Of a stretch of DNA of 64,000 nucleotides, positions 7,717-17,206 are shown piece after piece. The DNA lies in assembly GCA_963558655.1 (NCBI GenBank), contig CAUWHJ010000006.1:51119-115118 (forward strand). The letters are read 5' to 3'. The position numbers and the translations under genes are program-made. This DNA comes from UMGS1590 sp963558655 (GTDB taxonomy: Bacteria > Bacillota > Peptococcia > Peptococcales > Peptococcaceae). The notes beneath the pieces are model-generated. The model saw only the letters and a program-made list of their open reading frames with translations, was not told the DNA's origin and ran no database searches. The number at the start of each line of letters is the position of its first letter. Position 1 is the stretch's first letter.

Positions 7717-9756
7717 ATGAAACGAGAAGCAATGACGAAGAAACTTATTGTTCTTGGTGTTGATGGGATGGATCCAAAAATTACTAAGAAATTGATGGAC
7801 GAAGGTGAGCTTCCACATATTAAGGAATTTGTGGAACGTGGTGCTTGTCGTGAAGATTTATTTATGTTGGGTAGTGTTCCTACTATTACACCTCCAATGT
7901 GGACTACACTTGCTACTGGCGCTTATGCGGGAACTCATGGTATTACTTGTTTCTGGAATCAGGATCATAATGATCTTTCTCGTATGGTATATGCACTTGA
8001 TTCCACACTTTGTAAAGCTGAACCGGTTTGGAACTGTACCGCTGAAGCCGGATTAAAAACGCTTGTATGGCACTGGCCGGGCTCTTCTTGGCCTCCAACT
8101 TCTCAATCTCCAAACCTTTCTGTTGTTGATGGGGTACAACCTGGCTTTATTAACTTTGGGAATTCCAAAAAAGAATCGGATTTCCTTTTGACTGCTGACG
8201 TTTCAGTTGAATATCCTATCTACTATCCTGCTGGTGGTAGTGTGAATACTGGGGCAGGTTGTATTCTTGAAGTTGAAGATACGAAAGATGAAAACGGAAA
8301 ACCAGCCGGCACGAAAGGGATGGATGGTGCTGTAAGTGGCATGGGCCTTTCAAATATCATGCTGACTTTTGAAGACGGTGAAGGTGCAATGGAAAAGCGA
8401 CCTTACGATATTGTAAACACCCCTATCAAACCAGCAACCGGTTGGGCAAATGCTCCAGAAGATGCAAGAGAATTTGTCGTTCTTCTTTCAGAAGGGCTCC
8501 TGCGTCGTTATGCATTGGTTACTAAAAATGAAGAAGGTGTTTGGGATACTGTTTCTCTGTATCGAAGCAAGAAAGATGCCGAACCATTTGTTACTATGAA
8601 AGTTGGCAAGATGTCTCCTGCTGTTGCAGATGTTACGGTGCTTCCAGATGGAACGAGAGTAGATACTTTCCGTCCATATAAAACTATTTCTATTAACGAA
8701 GATTGCACACATATCCAATTCTGGGCTGGTCAAGCGCTTTTAACCTATAATGATGCAGTTTGGCATCCAAAGAGCCTTTGCAAAGAAGTTTTTGATAACT
8801 GTGGTTATTATTCAACAGCAGCTGCTGCTGGTCCAATTCGTTATGACTGCGAAAATCTAAAGTTGGAAGCGCAGGAAGGTTATACACTCTGGCAAGCAAA
8901 GGTTTTAAATTACTTAATTGAAAGCCATGATTATGATGTTATCTTCTCTCATATTCATAACGTCGATGGAATCGGTCATACCGTATGGCCTAAAGGTTTT
9001 GCACATGATGGTGATGAAGAAAATGCAGAAGCATTTAGAGAATTGATGAAAGAAACCTATCGTCAAACCGACCGTTATCTTGGTAAATTCCTGCATTTAC
9101 TGGATGAAGGATGGAGTGTTATCATCACATCCGACCATGGTCTCCTTTGTGAAACCGAAGAAGAACCGGCTCTTATGGGCGATCCATTCGGTGTCAATGC
9201 TAAGATTATGAGTGACTTAGGCTTTACTGTTCTGAAGAAAGATGAAAATGGCAACCCTATTAAGGAAATTGATTGGGAAAAGACTCGTGCTGTTGCTAAC
9301 CGAGGCAATCATATTTGGATTAACCTCAAAGGTCGAAATGCAACAGGTATCGTAGAGCCTGAAGATAAATATAAGCTCGAAGAAGAAATTATTGATGCTT
9401 TGTATAACTATCGTGATCCAAAGACTGGACGTCGTGTCATTTCTATTGCAATGCGTAACAAAGAAGCAGCGCTTCTTGGTATGAGTGGTCCAGAATGCGG
9501 CGACATCCTTTACTGGCTTGAAGAAGGCTTTAGCCGTGTTCACGGGGATTCTCTCCCAACACATGAAGGTTTCTTTAATACATCAGTAGCACCAATTTTC
9601 ATCGCTGCTGGTAGTGGTCTTAAAGAAAACTTTAGTACTGAACGTATGATCCGTGAAGTGGATGTTGCTCCTACTATTGCAGCTTTGTTGGGCGTAAGAA
9701 TGCCAGCGCAATCTGAAGGCTCTGTTGTTCATCAGATTCTCTCTGAAGAATTTTAA
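7717..9756 (+). CDS. NPP-type phosphodiesterase, alkaline phosphatase superfamily (PDE1)
   Basis: A 679-residue cytoplasmic hydrolase of the type I phosphodiesterase/nucleotide pyrophosphatase class. Visible metal-site residues follow the NPP order: Asp16 in GVDGMDP, presumed nucleophile Thr58 in PTITPP, Asp417 and His421 in DGIGH, Asp473-His474 in SDHG, and His609 and His616 near the C terminus. The formylglycine motif CxPxR of classical sulfatases is absent. About 200 residues (roughly 130-370) form an insertion not seen in small NPP enzymes. There is no signal peptide, so the substrate must be imported, presumably by the SLC13 permease that follows. AAAGGAG sits 9 bp before ATG 7717. Substrate unknown; phosphodiester, phosphonate or sulfate ester are all possible. 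Confidence 0.8.
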   Translation: MKREAMTKKLIVLGVDGMDPKITKKLMDEGELPHIKEFVERGACREDLFMLGSVPTITPPMWTTLATGAYAGTHGITCFWNQDHNDLSRMVYALDSTLCKAEPVWNCTAEAGLKTLVWHWPGSSWPPTSQSPNLSVVDGVQPGFINFGNSKKESDFLLTADVSVEYPIYYPAGGSVNTGAGCILEVEDTKDENGKPAGTKGMDGAVSGMGLSNIMLTFEDGEGAMEKRPYDIVNTPIKPATGWANAPEDAREFVVLLSEGLLRRYALVTKNEEGVWDTVSLYRSKKDAEPFVTMKVGKMSPAVADVTVLPDGTRVDTFRPYKTISINEDCTHIQFWAGQALLTYNDAVWHPKSLCKEVFDNCGYYSTAAAAGPIRYDCENLKLEAQEGYTLWQAKVLNYLIESHDYDVIFSHIHNVDGIGHTVWPKGFAHDGDEENAEAFRELMKETYRQTDRYLGKFLHLLDEGWSVIITSDHGLLCETEEEPALMGDPFGVNAKIMSDLGFTVLKKDENGNPIKEIDWEKTRAVANRGNHIWINLKGRNATGIVEPEDKYKLEEEIIDALYNYRDPKTGRRVISIAMRNKEAALLGMSGPECGDILYWLEEGFSRVHGDSLPTHEGFFNTSVAPIFIAAGSGLKENFSTERMIREVDVAPTIAALLGVRMPAQSEGSVVHQILSEEF

Positions 9757-9774
9757 GTCTTTTATAATTTTAAC

Positions 9775-9816
9775 TTCTACATATGCAACCTAAGGTGTTG
9801 CATATGTAGAAATTTT
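9775..9816 (+). terminator. Intra-operon hairpin between PDE1 and its permease
   Basis: A perfect 15-bp stem: TTCTACATATGCAAC (9775-9789) with its complement 9797-9811, loop of 7, followed by a weak T stretch. Likely a partial terminator or processing site that lowers permease expression. Confidence 0.55.
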
Positions 9817-9837
9817 GATTAGGGGGAGGTCTTTATT

Positions 9838-11289
9838 ATGAGTGAAGCCACAGCGAAAGTTAAAAAAAGTGTATGGGTTCATACAATTATTATTCTTTTT
9901 CTGTATTTTGGTTTTAAATTTTTGCCACCGGTTTTGTCTTTAACACAACAAGGTATGGCGGTCATCGGGATTTTTATTGGACTTATTTATGGCCTTAGTA
10001 CAGTAAACGGAATTTGGCCAAGCTTACTTGCAATTTTTGCTGTGCCTTTTAACGGTGTTGCAACGCTGCCTGAGACACTTGCAAGTGGTCTTGGAAACGA
10101 CTCTAACTTTTTGATGTTGTTTATGATGGTTATTGCAGAAGTGCTTGCTGCTAATAATATCACAAAAATTATGGCTTATTGGTTGATGAGTCGTAAATTT
10201 ATGCAAGGTCGTCCTTGGTTATTTTCTTTCTGTATTCTCTATGGAATGTTGCTTATTGGGTCTTTAGGTGCAACCTTTGGTTTGATTATTATTTTCTGGA
10301 GTATTATCACGACGGTATGTAAAGAAACAGGAATGAAACCATATGATAAATGGCCTACACTTATGATTTTTGGTGTTTGTTTAGCCGCACTTTTTACAAG
10401 TTCAATGTGGATGTTCCGTGGTAATCCTCTCTTTCTAAGCCAAGCATGGACAAAAATAGCTGGTATTTCTATTAATATGTTTACATACACGCTGTTCAAC
10501 TTCATCCTTGCAACAATTTCCATTATTGTATTTGTTTTGGTATGTAAATATATTTTCCGTGTCGATGTTTCTGCGATTCAGAATATTGATGTTGAATTTA
10601 TTAGAAAAGAAGCATCTAGTGGTATGACCAGCAAACAGAAATTTATCCTTTTCTGTTTTATTGGTACAATTGTTACTATTTTAAGCGTTGGATTTTTACC
10701 AAAAACATGGCCAATCACTATTGCGCTTTCTAGTATCGGCAACAGTGGTTGTGTTGCGTTATGGATGGCATTATTGTTCATTGTTCACTTTGATGGCAAA
10801 CCAGTTCTTGATTTTAAGGCAGCCAGCCGAGGAATCATGTGGGAAGTATGGTTTTTATCTGGTGCTGTTTTATCTGTTGCGGGGTTAATGTCCGCAGAAA
10901 GTACAGGAATTCAAAAATCTTTGATGACAATTGTCGGGCCAATTCTTACAAGCCAAGGCACGATGATATTTACAATACTTGTTGTTGTTATTGCCATCGT
11001 CTTAACAAATTTTGTTGCTAATACAGTTGTAGGTTTGCTTTTTGTACCAATCATTTTCAGTTGTGCAACGCAATTAGGGATTGATGGCACACCGGTTGTT
11101 TGCTTGATGTTGGTTGCCATTCATTTGGCTATTATTACACCTGGTGGCTCACCATTTGCTGCGATGTTATTTGGAAACAGTGCATGGGTACATCCAAAAG
11201 ATGTCTATCGCTATGGCACTATTTCCATTGCGATTATTGCGGTTATTATGTTGATTATAGGTATTCCTTTGTCTAACCTTCTTTTCTAA
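9838..11289 (+). CDS. SLC13 (DASS) family anion permease 1
   Basis: A 483-residue, very hydrophobic protein with about 12 membrane segments and the two-fold architecture of the divalent anion:Na+ symporter/ArsB-NhaD superfamily. The segment TNFVANTVVGLLF resembles the conserved C-terminal hairpin with an Asn-rich Na+ site, and IITPGGSPFAAMLF the matching re-entrant loop. Family substrates are sulfate and di- or tricarboxylates. GGGGGAGG precedes ATG 9838. It follows PDE1 by 81 bp and is homologous to the permeases at 21594 and 36326. I infer it imports the anionic substrate of PDE1. Confidence 0.85.
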   Translation: MSEATAKVKKSVWVHTIIILFLYFGFKFLPPVLSLTQQGMAVIGIFIGLIYGLSTVNGIWPSLLAIFAVPFNGVATLPETLASGLGNDSNFLMLFMMVIAEVLAANNITKIMAYWLMSRKFMQGRPWLFSFCILYGMLLIGSLGATFGLIIIFWSIITTVCKETGMKPYDKWPTLMIFGVCLAALFTSSMWMFRGNPLFLSQAWTKIAGISINMFTYTLFNFILATISIIVFVLVCKYIFRVDVSAIQNIDVEFIRKEASSGMTSKQKFILFCFIGTIVTILSVGFLPKTWPITIALSSIGNSGCVALWMALLFIVHFDGKPVLDFKAASRGIMWEVWFLSGAVLSVAGLMSAESTGIQKSLMTIVGPILTSQGTMIFTILVVVIAIVLTNFVANTVVGLLFVPIIFSCATQLGIDGTPVVCLMLVAIHLAIITPGGSPFAAMLFGNSAWVHPKDVYRYGTISIAIIAVIMLIIGIPLSNLLF

Positions 11290-11360
11290 ATAATTCTTTT
11301 CGCAGTACTGAAGTATTTCTTGTCAAGTTGATAAGGCAAGTAATAATGTTCACTTTTGAA

Positions 11361-11393
11361 AAAACCGAAACCCTTTATTGGGTTTCGGTTTTT
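11361..11393 (+). terminator. Terminator of the PDE1-permease operon
   Basis: AAAACCGAAACCC pairs with GGGTTTCGGTTTTT around a 6-nt loop. Confidence 0.8.
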
Positions 11394-11518
11394 AATTATC
11401 TGATATTATTTGGCTAATTTATAATTTTATGTATTTGAAATTCTCGCTGCATGTTTTTTAGCTTTGGTTTTATTAGGAAGGTAGTTTTCTTATATTTTCT
11501 AATATATAAAATGAATGG

Positions 11519-12455
11519 TTAATTATTCTCTGTTAAAATACGTTGTAAATTGTCGTTTATATAAGAAAGAAATTCTTCATCTAAATTTGATAGAATATTA
11601 TTTGAAGATGTAATATAGCCAAAATAAATTTCTAAATTATCTTTAATAGGAATGCTTTTGACATTTTTCAAGTGAAAGCGATTTGTGTCCTGAAAAGGAA
11701 TTGTGATATTCATTGATATTCCTAATCCAGATGAAAGCATTGTTTTCACAATGGATGGACTATCTACAGAAAAAACCTTTTTTGGTGTACCATATTGTTT
11801 AAAAAGAGGTAATATGGAAGGAGGGGTGTTATCGTTTGATGAGTATTCAATGTAAGGGTAGTTCATCATTTGTTCAAGTGAGATGGTATCATATTTTGAG
11901 GATGGAAATTTTGTTGGGATTTGACAGCTAATATGGTAACGAAATAATGGATGAAACTCAAGAGGTTTTTTTAGTGGAATCTTAGCTGTGCCATTAATAA
12001 CATATTGCTCAAAAAAAGAATATGGGAACGCGCACTTAGATACTAAATCGTACACTTCGTAGTATGGAGCAGTATGTATGGATAAGTGCATATCGGGAAA
12101 TTCTTTTAGAAAGTGGACGATGAGGTTAGGCAAAAATGTATTAGGCGCCGCCGAAGGTCGTACAGATATTGTATTCACCGACAAAATTAACAGAATGATC
12201 GTTAGGTGATTGTTCTTTTACTAAGAGATTGACTTTGTTTAAAAATTCTTCTGTTAGCTTTGTAAGAAGCCAACCTTTTTGAGTTAAAGAGGATCCTTTA
12301 TTCGTTCTTTCTAACAGTTGAACACCCAATTCTTCTTCTAAATTTTTTATAGAGATGCTCAATGCTTGTGGTGTTAGATGCAGATTCTCACTTGCAACAC
12401 TTATAGATTTACATTTACTGATTTCAATAAGATATTTAAGTTGCTCAATTCGCAT
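11519..12455 (-). pseudogene. LysR-family regulator of island A, frameshifted
   Basis: Two overlapping frames together make one normal ~310-residue LysR protein. The first (12455 to 12141) starts MRIEQLKYLIEI with a full winged helix-turn-helix and ends just after GEYNI; the second (to 11519) resumes with SVRPSAAPNTFLPNL and carries the whole effector-binding domain. The junction is near 12165, so a single small indel separates them. Either a real disruption or an assembly error. AGGAG precedes ATG 12455. Its likely target is the PDE1-permease unit of the same island. If truly broken, the stand-alone DNA-binding half might still bind but not respond to an effector. Confidence 0.75.
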
Positions 12456-12778
12456 CGCGTATCACACTCCTAATCCTCGTTATCATATGATTTATAAAAA
12501 TGATAGTAGGAAATTCTGTCGATGTTTTTTTACTTAACTTTAATTCTTAATGAAATTATAGCATTTGTTTTGTCCAAGTGTTACTTTTATATCTAGTAAA
12601 TTTTTATATAATAGGTTTTCGGTATAAAAACTCTGGTATCTTGTTAAAGATTACTGTAATTTTTATGCTTTTGGTGATGTATTAGTTTTCTATTCAAATT
12701 TAACTTAAAAAACACCACGATATAATACCTTCTATTATTTGGTACACTATATCGTGGTGTCTTTTGTTATATTGATTT
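12456..12778. other. Intergenic region at the right edge of island A
   Basis: AT-rich. It contains the LysR leader on the minus strand and the terminator of the secreted CuAO-domain gene. No gene seen. Confidence 0.5.
12712..12760 (-). terminator. Terminator of the 12779-13300 gene
   Basis: A 13-bp perfect stem: ACACCACGATATA (12712-12724) with its complement at 12748-12760; an A run on the plus strand (12707-12712) gives the T tract for leftward transcription. Confidence 0.75.
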
Positions 12779-13300
12779 TTAGCGGGTAACAGTAACAGTA
12801 CGCGTGTTGCCGTCCCAGAAGACTGAAGCGCCCAGAGCCTCACTGATGACACGAACAGGCACCATGGTGCGGCTGTTGACGATCATTGGTGGAACATCGA
12901 TCTGTGAGGTGTGGTTGAGCACAAAATCGATGGCAGCCTGCGAGGTTGGATCAGATTCGTACACCTGGAAGAGGGTGTAGTCGGCGCAGAACATATTCTT
13001 TTCGTTGATGACAAGAGACATGATCTGGTTGGTGTGTGGGTCGTAGGCAGAGATGGTTTGTGTATCAGCGAACCATTCTACCTGTGCGCCCAATGCCTGG
13101 AAGATGGCACGCATTGGCACCATGGTGCGGCCGTTGGCGATGGTACCGGACTGATCACTGCCAAGGTAGGTTCCATTGACAATGATGCGCACATCATCGG
13201 CAGCTTGCGCAGGCTGTGGCTGGGCTGCTGGTATAATAGCAGCAAAGACCAGCACCAAAACCATGAGCAGGCTGGTCAATGATTTTTTACTATGAGACAT
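12779..13300 (-). CDS. Secreted copper-amine-oxidase N-terminal-domain protein
   Basis: A 173-residue exported protein. The N terminus has a basic stretch, a hydrophobic core (LLMVLVLVFAAII) and an AQA-type signal peptidase site near residue 35. The rest is the CuAO N-terminal-like domain, with two copies of the motif N-G-R-T-M-V-P-x-R followed by LGA...W; such domains are common in secreted proteins of Peptococcaceae and other Clostridia and are thought to bind wall or substrate rather than copper. The start ATG 13300 sits behind AGGAGG. Function unknown. Confidence 0.85.
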   Translation of the reverse strand: MSHSKKSLTSLLMVLVLVFAAIIPAAQPQPAQAADDVRIIVNGTYLGSDQSGTIANGRTMVPMRAIFQALGAQVEWFADTQTISAYDPHTNQIMSLVINEKNMFCADYTLFQVYESDPTSQAAIDFVLNHTSQIDVPPMIVNSRTMVPVRVISEALGASVFWDGNTRTVTVTR

Positions 13301-13550
13301 GAGAGTCCCTCCTTTTTCATTCAATCATGGCTCCATTATAGCGCAAATCATCGCCGAAAAAGGGACATACCAGTAACAATTATGCGCTTTTGTGAAAAAT
13401 GATGGGCTATGATGCTGAAAAAACGCGGATTTTCGTGGTGAAAATTTAACAAAATCCCATTTGTTTATGCGATGGTAATGAAAAAGTGCTATCATATAAA
13501 GAAGAATTAAAGAAGGTTTTATAAAAATCGGATACGAGGGGGATGTTGTG

Positions 13551-14162
13551 ATGAAACCATCTATTGTCACTGTGAGCCGTCAGTTTGGCAGTGGCGGTCA
13601 CAGTATTGCGCTGGCTTTGGCTGAGCGTTTAGGGGTGCCGTTTTATGATAAGGAAATTATTTTAACGGCGGCTGAAAAAAGTGGTTACAGCGAAGAATTT
13701 GTTGCTCATCAGGGCGAGCATTTGGACCGCGGCGAGCGTTTGCTCGGCCGCTTTTTGCGTGCCAATGCACCGGGCTATGCCGACCCGCAGGAGGTGCTCT
13801 TTGCGGTGCAGCGTAGTTTGATTCTCGAGTATGCCAGCGCACCTTGTGTGATTGTTGGCCGTGCGGTGGATTGGATTTTGCGTGAAGCCGGAGTGCCGGC
13901 GCTGCACGTGTTCATTCATGCGGACGATGCTTTTCGTGCCAAGCGTATTCTTGCACGCTATGGCGAAACGGAGCAGAGCATTGACGAGCGGCTGCGCGAG
14001 AAAGATCGTGCTCGCGCCGATTTTTACGAGCACTTCACCGGTCAACGATGGGGCGATGCGCGCCATTTCCATGTCTGCCTCGATAGTGGTACCTTGGGCA
14101 TTGACACGTGTGTGGATATTCTCGCCGATGTGCTCAGAGAGGAGGCACGTCGTGATCACTAA
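13551..14162 (+). CDS. Cytidylate kinase-like family protein
   Basis: A 203-residue P-loop protein of the Cytidylate_kin2 family. The N terminus TVSRQFGSGGHSIA is the phosphate-binding loop (GSGGHS), and FYDKEI, GRAVDWIL and the basic lid KDRARADFYEHFTG follow the family pattern. Small-molecule kinase activity is inferred; true CMP kinase is usually another gene. ATG 13551 follows GAGGGGG; GTG 13548 immediately before it is an alternative. The stop overlaps the GTG start of the broken MFS gene by about 11 bases, so the two were one operon. Confidence 0.85.
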   Translation: MKPSIVTVSRQFGSGGHSIALALAERLGVPFYDKEIILTAAEKSGYSEEFVAHQGEHLDRGERLLGRFLRANAPGYADPQEVLFAVQRSLILEYASAPCVIVGRAVDWILREAGVPALHVFIHADDAFRAKRILARYGETEQSIDERLREKDRARADFYEHFTGQRWGDARHFHVCLDSGTLGIDTCVDILADVLREEARRDH

Positions 14163-15307
14163 ACTGCTCAACCGCGATATTTCGCTTATTCTCGCTGCCA
14201 GCTTCTTTTATATGGCTTGTCCGATGACTGTTACACCGCTCATTACAGGTTTTTCCGGAAGCCTTGGCGCCAGCGCTGTGCTCATGGGCTTGGTTGGCGG
14301 CATGATGAACGTGGTTTCCCTGTGCTGTCGTCCTTTTGTGGGCAATCTTGCCGATAAAATCAGCAAATATCATCTTTCTACCATTGGCTCACTGCTCATG
14401 GTGGTGGCTTGCGTGGGCTATGTGCTTGCGCCAACACCATCCATCGTTGTGGCGGCGCGTGTCATCAACGGTATTGGTTTCTCCTGTTGCAGCGTTTGTT
14501 TGGCAACGTGAATTTCCAGCCTGCTGCCAAAAGAACGCATCGGCGCCGGCATGGGGCTTTACGGCACCATGAACGCCCTTGCCATGGCCATTGCACCAGC
14601 GCTTGGCATCAGTTTGTACAATCACTTTGGTTATCGGGTGGCCTTTGTGATGGCGACGGTGCTCGCTGTTTTAGGGGTTGCTACTATTCAGTTCGTTCAT
14701 GACAAAGGGGAAGTCGTGCATCATGGCACCGAAGGCACCGGCAAGGGCGGCTTTGTTGCGCCGCGTGTGTTGCCTGTTGCTGCCATCATCATGCTCTTTG
14801 CCATTCCTTACTGTGCCACACAGTCCTTCATTTGTCAGTTATGTGGCTGCGCGTGAGTTGGATGTCAACGTTAGTTGGTTCTTTCCACTCTATGCCTGCG
14901 TGCTCTTGGTGCTGCGCCTCACCCTGGCAGACCTTTTTGATAAAAAACCGTTCCACTTCTTTCTCGGCTTCAGCGCCGTCAGCGCCGTATTGAGCATCTT
15001 GCTCCTGTCGCAGATGCACACCAACCTCGGCCTCTTTGCCGCTGCCTGCTTTATGGCCGGTGGCTACGGCATCATGTGCTCTGTGTGCCAGTCCACCGCC
15101 ATTCTCCTTGCCGGTGAAGAACACCGTGGCTTAGCCAACGGCACCTACTACATCGGCTTCGACCTCGGCATGGCCTTAGGCCCAATCATCGGCGGCTTCC
15201 TCTATGGCCATGTTGCATTGAACCTGTTTTATCCCATCTTGCTCCTGTGCATACCGGCGGCTGTTCTTGTGTATCTGCTCACCCGCCGCTATTTCGGTAA
15301 AGTATGA
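14152..15307 (+). pseudogene. MFS transporter with an in-frame stop and a frameshift
   Basis: A ~385-residue major facilitator transporter when read through. GTG 14152 follows GAGGAGG and opens MITKLLNRDISLILAASFF. TGA at 14509-14511 interrupts the frame, which continues unchanged as ISSLLPKERIGAG. A second lesion near 14830 (around SFI/FVSYVAAREL) moves the frame by one base and the new frame runs to TGA 15307. Twelve-helix MFS pattern and the LPxxRxGxGxG loop are clear. Substrate is unknown; drug export is typical for this group. Two independent lesions argue for a decaying gene, though low-quality sequence could also produce them. Confidence 0.8.
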
Positions 15308-15338
15308 AAAAAACGCCCCATCGCGGGGCGTTTTTTTG
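15307..15338. terminator. Bidirectional terminator
   Basis: AAAAACGCCCC, loop ATCG, CGGGGCGTTTTTTT. Serves the MFS gene and the convergent Gx transporter gene. Confidence 0.85.
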
Positions 15339-15340
15339 CA

Positions 15341-15853
15341 CTAGTGTGGCAATCGTGTGATGAGGGCGCAGGCTGCCAGGCCGGTGAAGCAGCCGGTGAG
15401 AAGTCCTGCGAGCAGGAGGGGCGGGAGGTACCAGAACACGTTGACGGTGCCAAGGACGAAGGCTGCCATGGTGAGTTGTCCGATGTTGTGGCAGACGGCG
15501 CCTATCATGCTGAGCAGCCAGAGACGGCGGAGCGGGATATGGCGGTAGAGGAGGGCGCTCACTGCCAGACAGAGAAGGCCGCCGGCAAGGCTGAAGAGCA
15601 GCATGAGCATTTGTCCGGCAAAGAGACTGCCCAGAAAAATACGCACCAAGAGCACCAGGAGAGCGTCTTTGACGCCAAAGGCGTAGAGCGTAACAAGTGT
15701 GACGATGTTGGCAAGCCCAAGTTTGATACCGGGAATGGTGGTGAGTGGCGGAATCTGCGCTTCCACCAAAAAGAGCACGAGGGCGATGGTGGTTAAGAGA
15801 GCAAGGGTGGTCAGGCGGTGTGTGGGGGAATGGGGCGAGAGCGGCGTGGTCAA
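15341..15853 (-). CDS. Gx transporter family protein (heptaprenyl diphosphate synthase component I-like)
   Basis: A 170-residue membrane protein with five or six hydrophobic segments and the motif PGIKLGLANIVTL, typical of the Gx transporter/Hpre_diP_synt_I family, which resembles ECF substrate-binding subunits. The best start is TTG 15853, 8 bp after AAAGGAG; an upstream TTG (15898) overlaps apbE and has no ribosome site. It lies directly after apbE on the same strand. This pair is known from flavinylation and RNF-type redox loci, so a flavin- or quinone-related transport role is inferred. Confidence 0.8.
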   Translation of the reverse strand: MTTPLSPHSPTHRLTTLALLTTIALVLFLVEAQIPPLTTIPGIKLGLANIVTLVTLYAFGVKDALLVLLVRIFLGSLFAGQMLMLLFSLAGGLLCLAVSALLYRHIPLRRLWLLSMIGAVCHNIGQLTMAAFVLGTVNVFWYLPPLLLAGLLTGCFTGLAACALITRLPH

Positions 15854-15881
15854 GAGTGTGGCTCCTTTCTGGTTGGCGGTG

Positions 15882-16898
15882 TTATTGAATGATTTCAAGG
15901 GTGTGGTTGCCGTTTAGGGTGAAGTTGTCGTTGAGCCCTTCGCTGATGGTAACGGTGCCGTCTGCTTCAACAAGAACCATGTCGAATGTTTCACGATGGC
16001 TGCGCCAGTAGTCGATGGCGGCATCATGGCCCATGATGAAGAGGGCGGTGGAAAGCCCGTCGGCCAAGGTGCCATCGCCGCTGACAATGGTGACAGAGGT
16101 GAGATCGCTGTCTGCCGGATAGCCGGTGCGTGGGTCGATGATGTGGTGATAGGTGACGCCGTTTTTCTCAAAGAAACGCTGGTAGCCGCCGGAGGTGATG
16201 ACAGCTTGATTGGCAACTTCCAGCGTGGCAAGCAGCCGACTGGTGTCGGCAGGATCTTGAATCCCAACCCGCCAAAGGCTGCCGTCCGGTTTTGTGCCGA
16301 GGGTTTGCACGTTGCCGCCCAGTGAGATGACGCCGCTTGTGACACCGCACTTGGAAAAAATAGCCATGATGCGGTCGGAGGTGAACCCTTTGGCGATGCC
16401 GCCGAGGTCAATGGTGACGTTGTTCGGCAGGGTGACGTTGTTGCCGCTCAGCTGCACCTGCGTGTGGTCAACGTTCGCCAGCAGATTGGCGATGGTGGCG
16501 GCATCGGGCACCTGGTAGCTGCCGCTTGTAAAGCCCCAGGCGTCCATCAATGGGGCGATGGTAATATCAAACAGGCCACCTGTGGAAGCGGCAATATCTT
16601 CGGCACGTTGCAGTAAAGCCACGGTGTCGGCGCTGGCGTGCAGGGTTTTATCGGCATTGAGGCGGGCAATGTCGCCATCAATGCTGGAAATGGAAAAGAG
16701 GGCGTCCAAGCGCTCAATTTCAGAAACGGCCTCATCTAACGCTGTTTCAGCATGGTCGCCATAAGCTTGCAGCGTCATCACGGTGTCCATGGCGAACACT
16801 TCTCGTGTGTGAGCGGTGGTTTCGTTTTCTGCGCTCGTGGCGCAGCCGCTAAACAGGAGTGCCGTGAGTAACGCTGCGGCGAGGACGATTTTTTTCAT
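15882..16898 (-). CDS. apbE: FAD:protein FMN transferase (ApbE lipoprotein)
   Basis: A 338-residue lipoprotein that attaches FMN to threonine or serine of exported flavoproteins. A lipobox LFSGC places the lipidated cysteine at residue 19. Family motifs include FAMDTVMTLQAYG near the start, DLGGIAKGFTSDRI (the FAD/Mg2+ site), SLGGNVQTLG and HHIIDPRTGYP. AAGGAGGTG precedes ATG 16898. It forms an operon with the Gx transporter gene. No obvious FMN-binding target (S/T-G-A-T motif protein) lies in this window, so its substrate is elsewhere. Confidence 0.93.
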   Translation of the reverse strand: MKKIVLAAALLTALLFSGCATSAENETTAHTREVFAMDTVMTLQAYGDHAETALDEAVSEIERLDALFSISSIDGDIARLNADKTLHASADTVALLQRAEDIAASTGGLFDITIAPLMDAWGFTSGSYQVPDAATIANLLANVDHTQVQLSGNNVTLPNNVTIDLGGIAKGFTSDRIMAIFSKCGVTSGVISLGGNVQTLGTKPDGSLWRVGIQDPADTSRLLATLEVANQAVITSGGYQRFFEKNGVTYHHIIDPRTGYPADSDLTSVTIVSGDGTLADGLSTALFIMGHDAAIDYWRSHRETFDMVLVEADGTVTISEGLNDNFTLNGNHTLEIIQ

Positions 16899-17206
16899 GA
16901 GCGCAAGGCACCTCCTTGGTGGTTAGAAATCACTTACATATGATTTTTACAATAGCATGATGGTTGTGGCGTGTCAAGGGTGCGCCTTTGCCTGCGGGGA
17001 ATGGTGTGTGTTTGCCCTGAAGAAACATTTGCCTTTTTTAGAGGACGTTTGTGGTATAATAAGGGTAAGAAAAACGTCTTGTAGGAATCCTTTCACAATA
17101 ATTCACGAAAAATTAAGAAAATATTCATAAACAAGACGGACGATTGGTGTAAGCTAAAGATAAGAACAGATGCTTTTCGCAAACAAAGAAAGGAAACGTG
17201 ATTGAT
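16899..17206. other. Divergent intergenic region between apbE and the CuAO-domain gene
   Basis: Contains leftward and rightward leaders and the promoter at 17052-17060. No gene seen. Confidence 0.5.
17052..17060 (+). promoter_or_regulatory. Extended -10 promoter
   Basis: TGGTATAAT: a TG dinucleotide one base before a consensus TATAAT (17055-17060), with no good -35. Predicts a leader of about 140 nt for the CuAO-domain gene. Confidence 0.5.

Noticed and set aside
7717..9756. Classical formylglycine sulfatase
   Set aside because: The CxPxR/SxPxR motif is missing; the nucleophile position is Thr in PTITPP, as in NPP enzymes. Sulfate esters remain possible substrates but not by that chemistry.
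14509..14511. In-frame TGA in the MFS gene as a selenocysteine codon or recoded Trp
   Set aside because: MFS transporters have no selenocysteine, no SECIS-like hairpin follows, and other genes use TGA as stop. The separate frameshift also points to decay or error.
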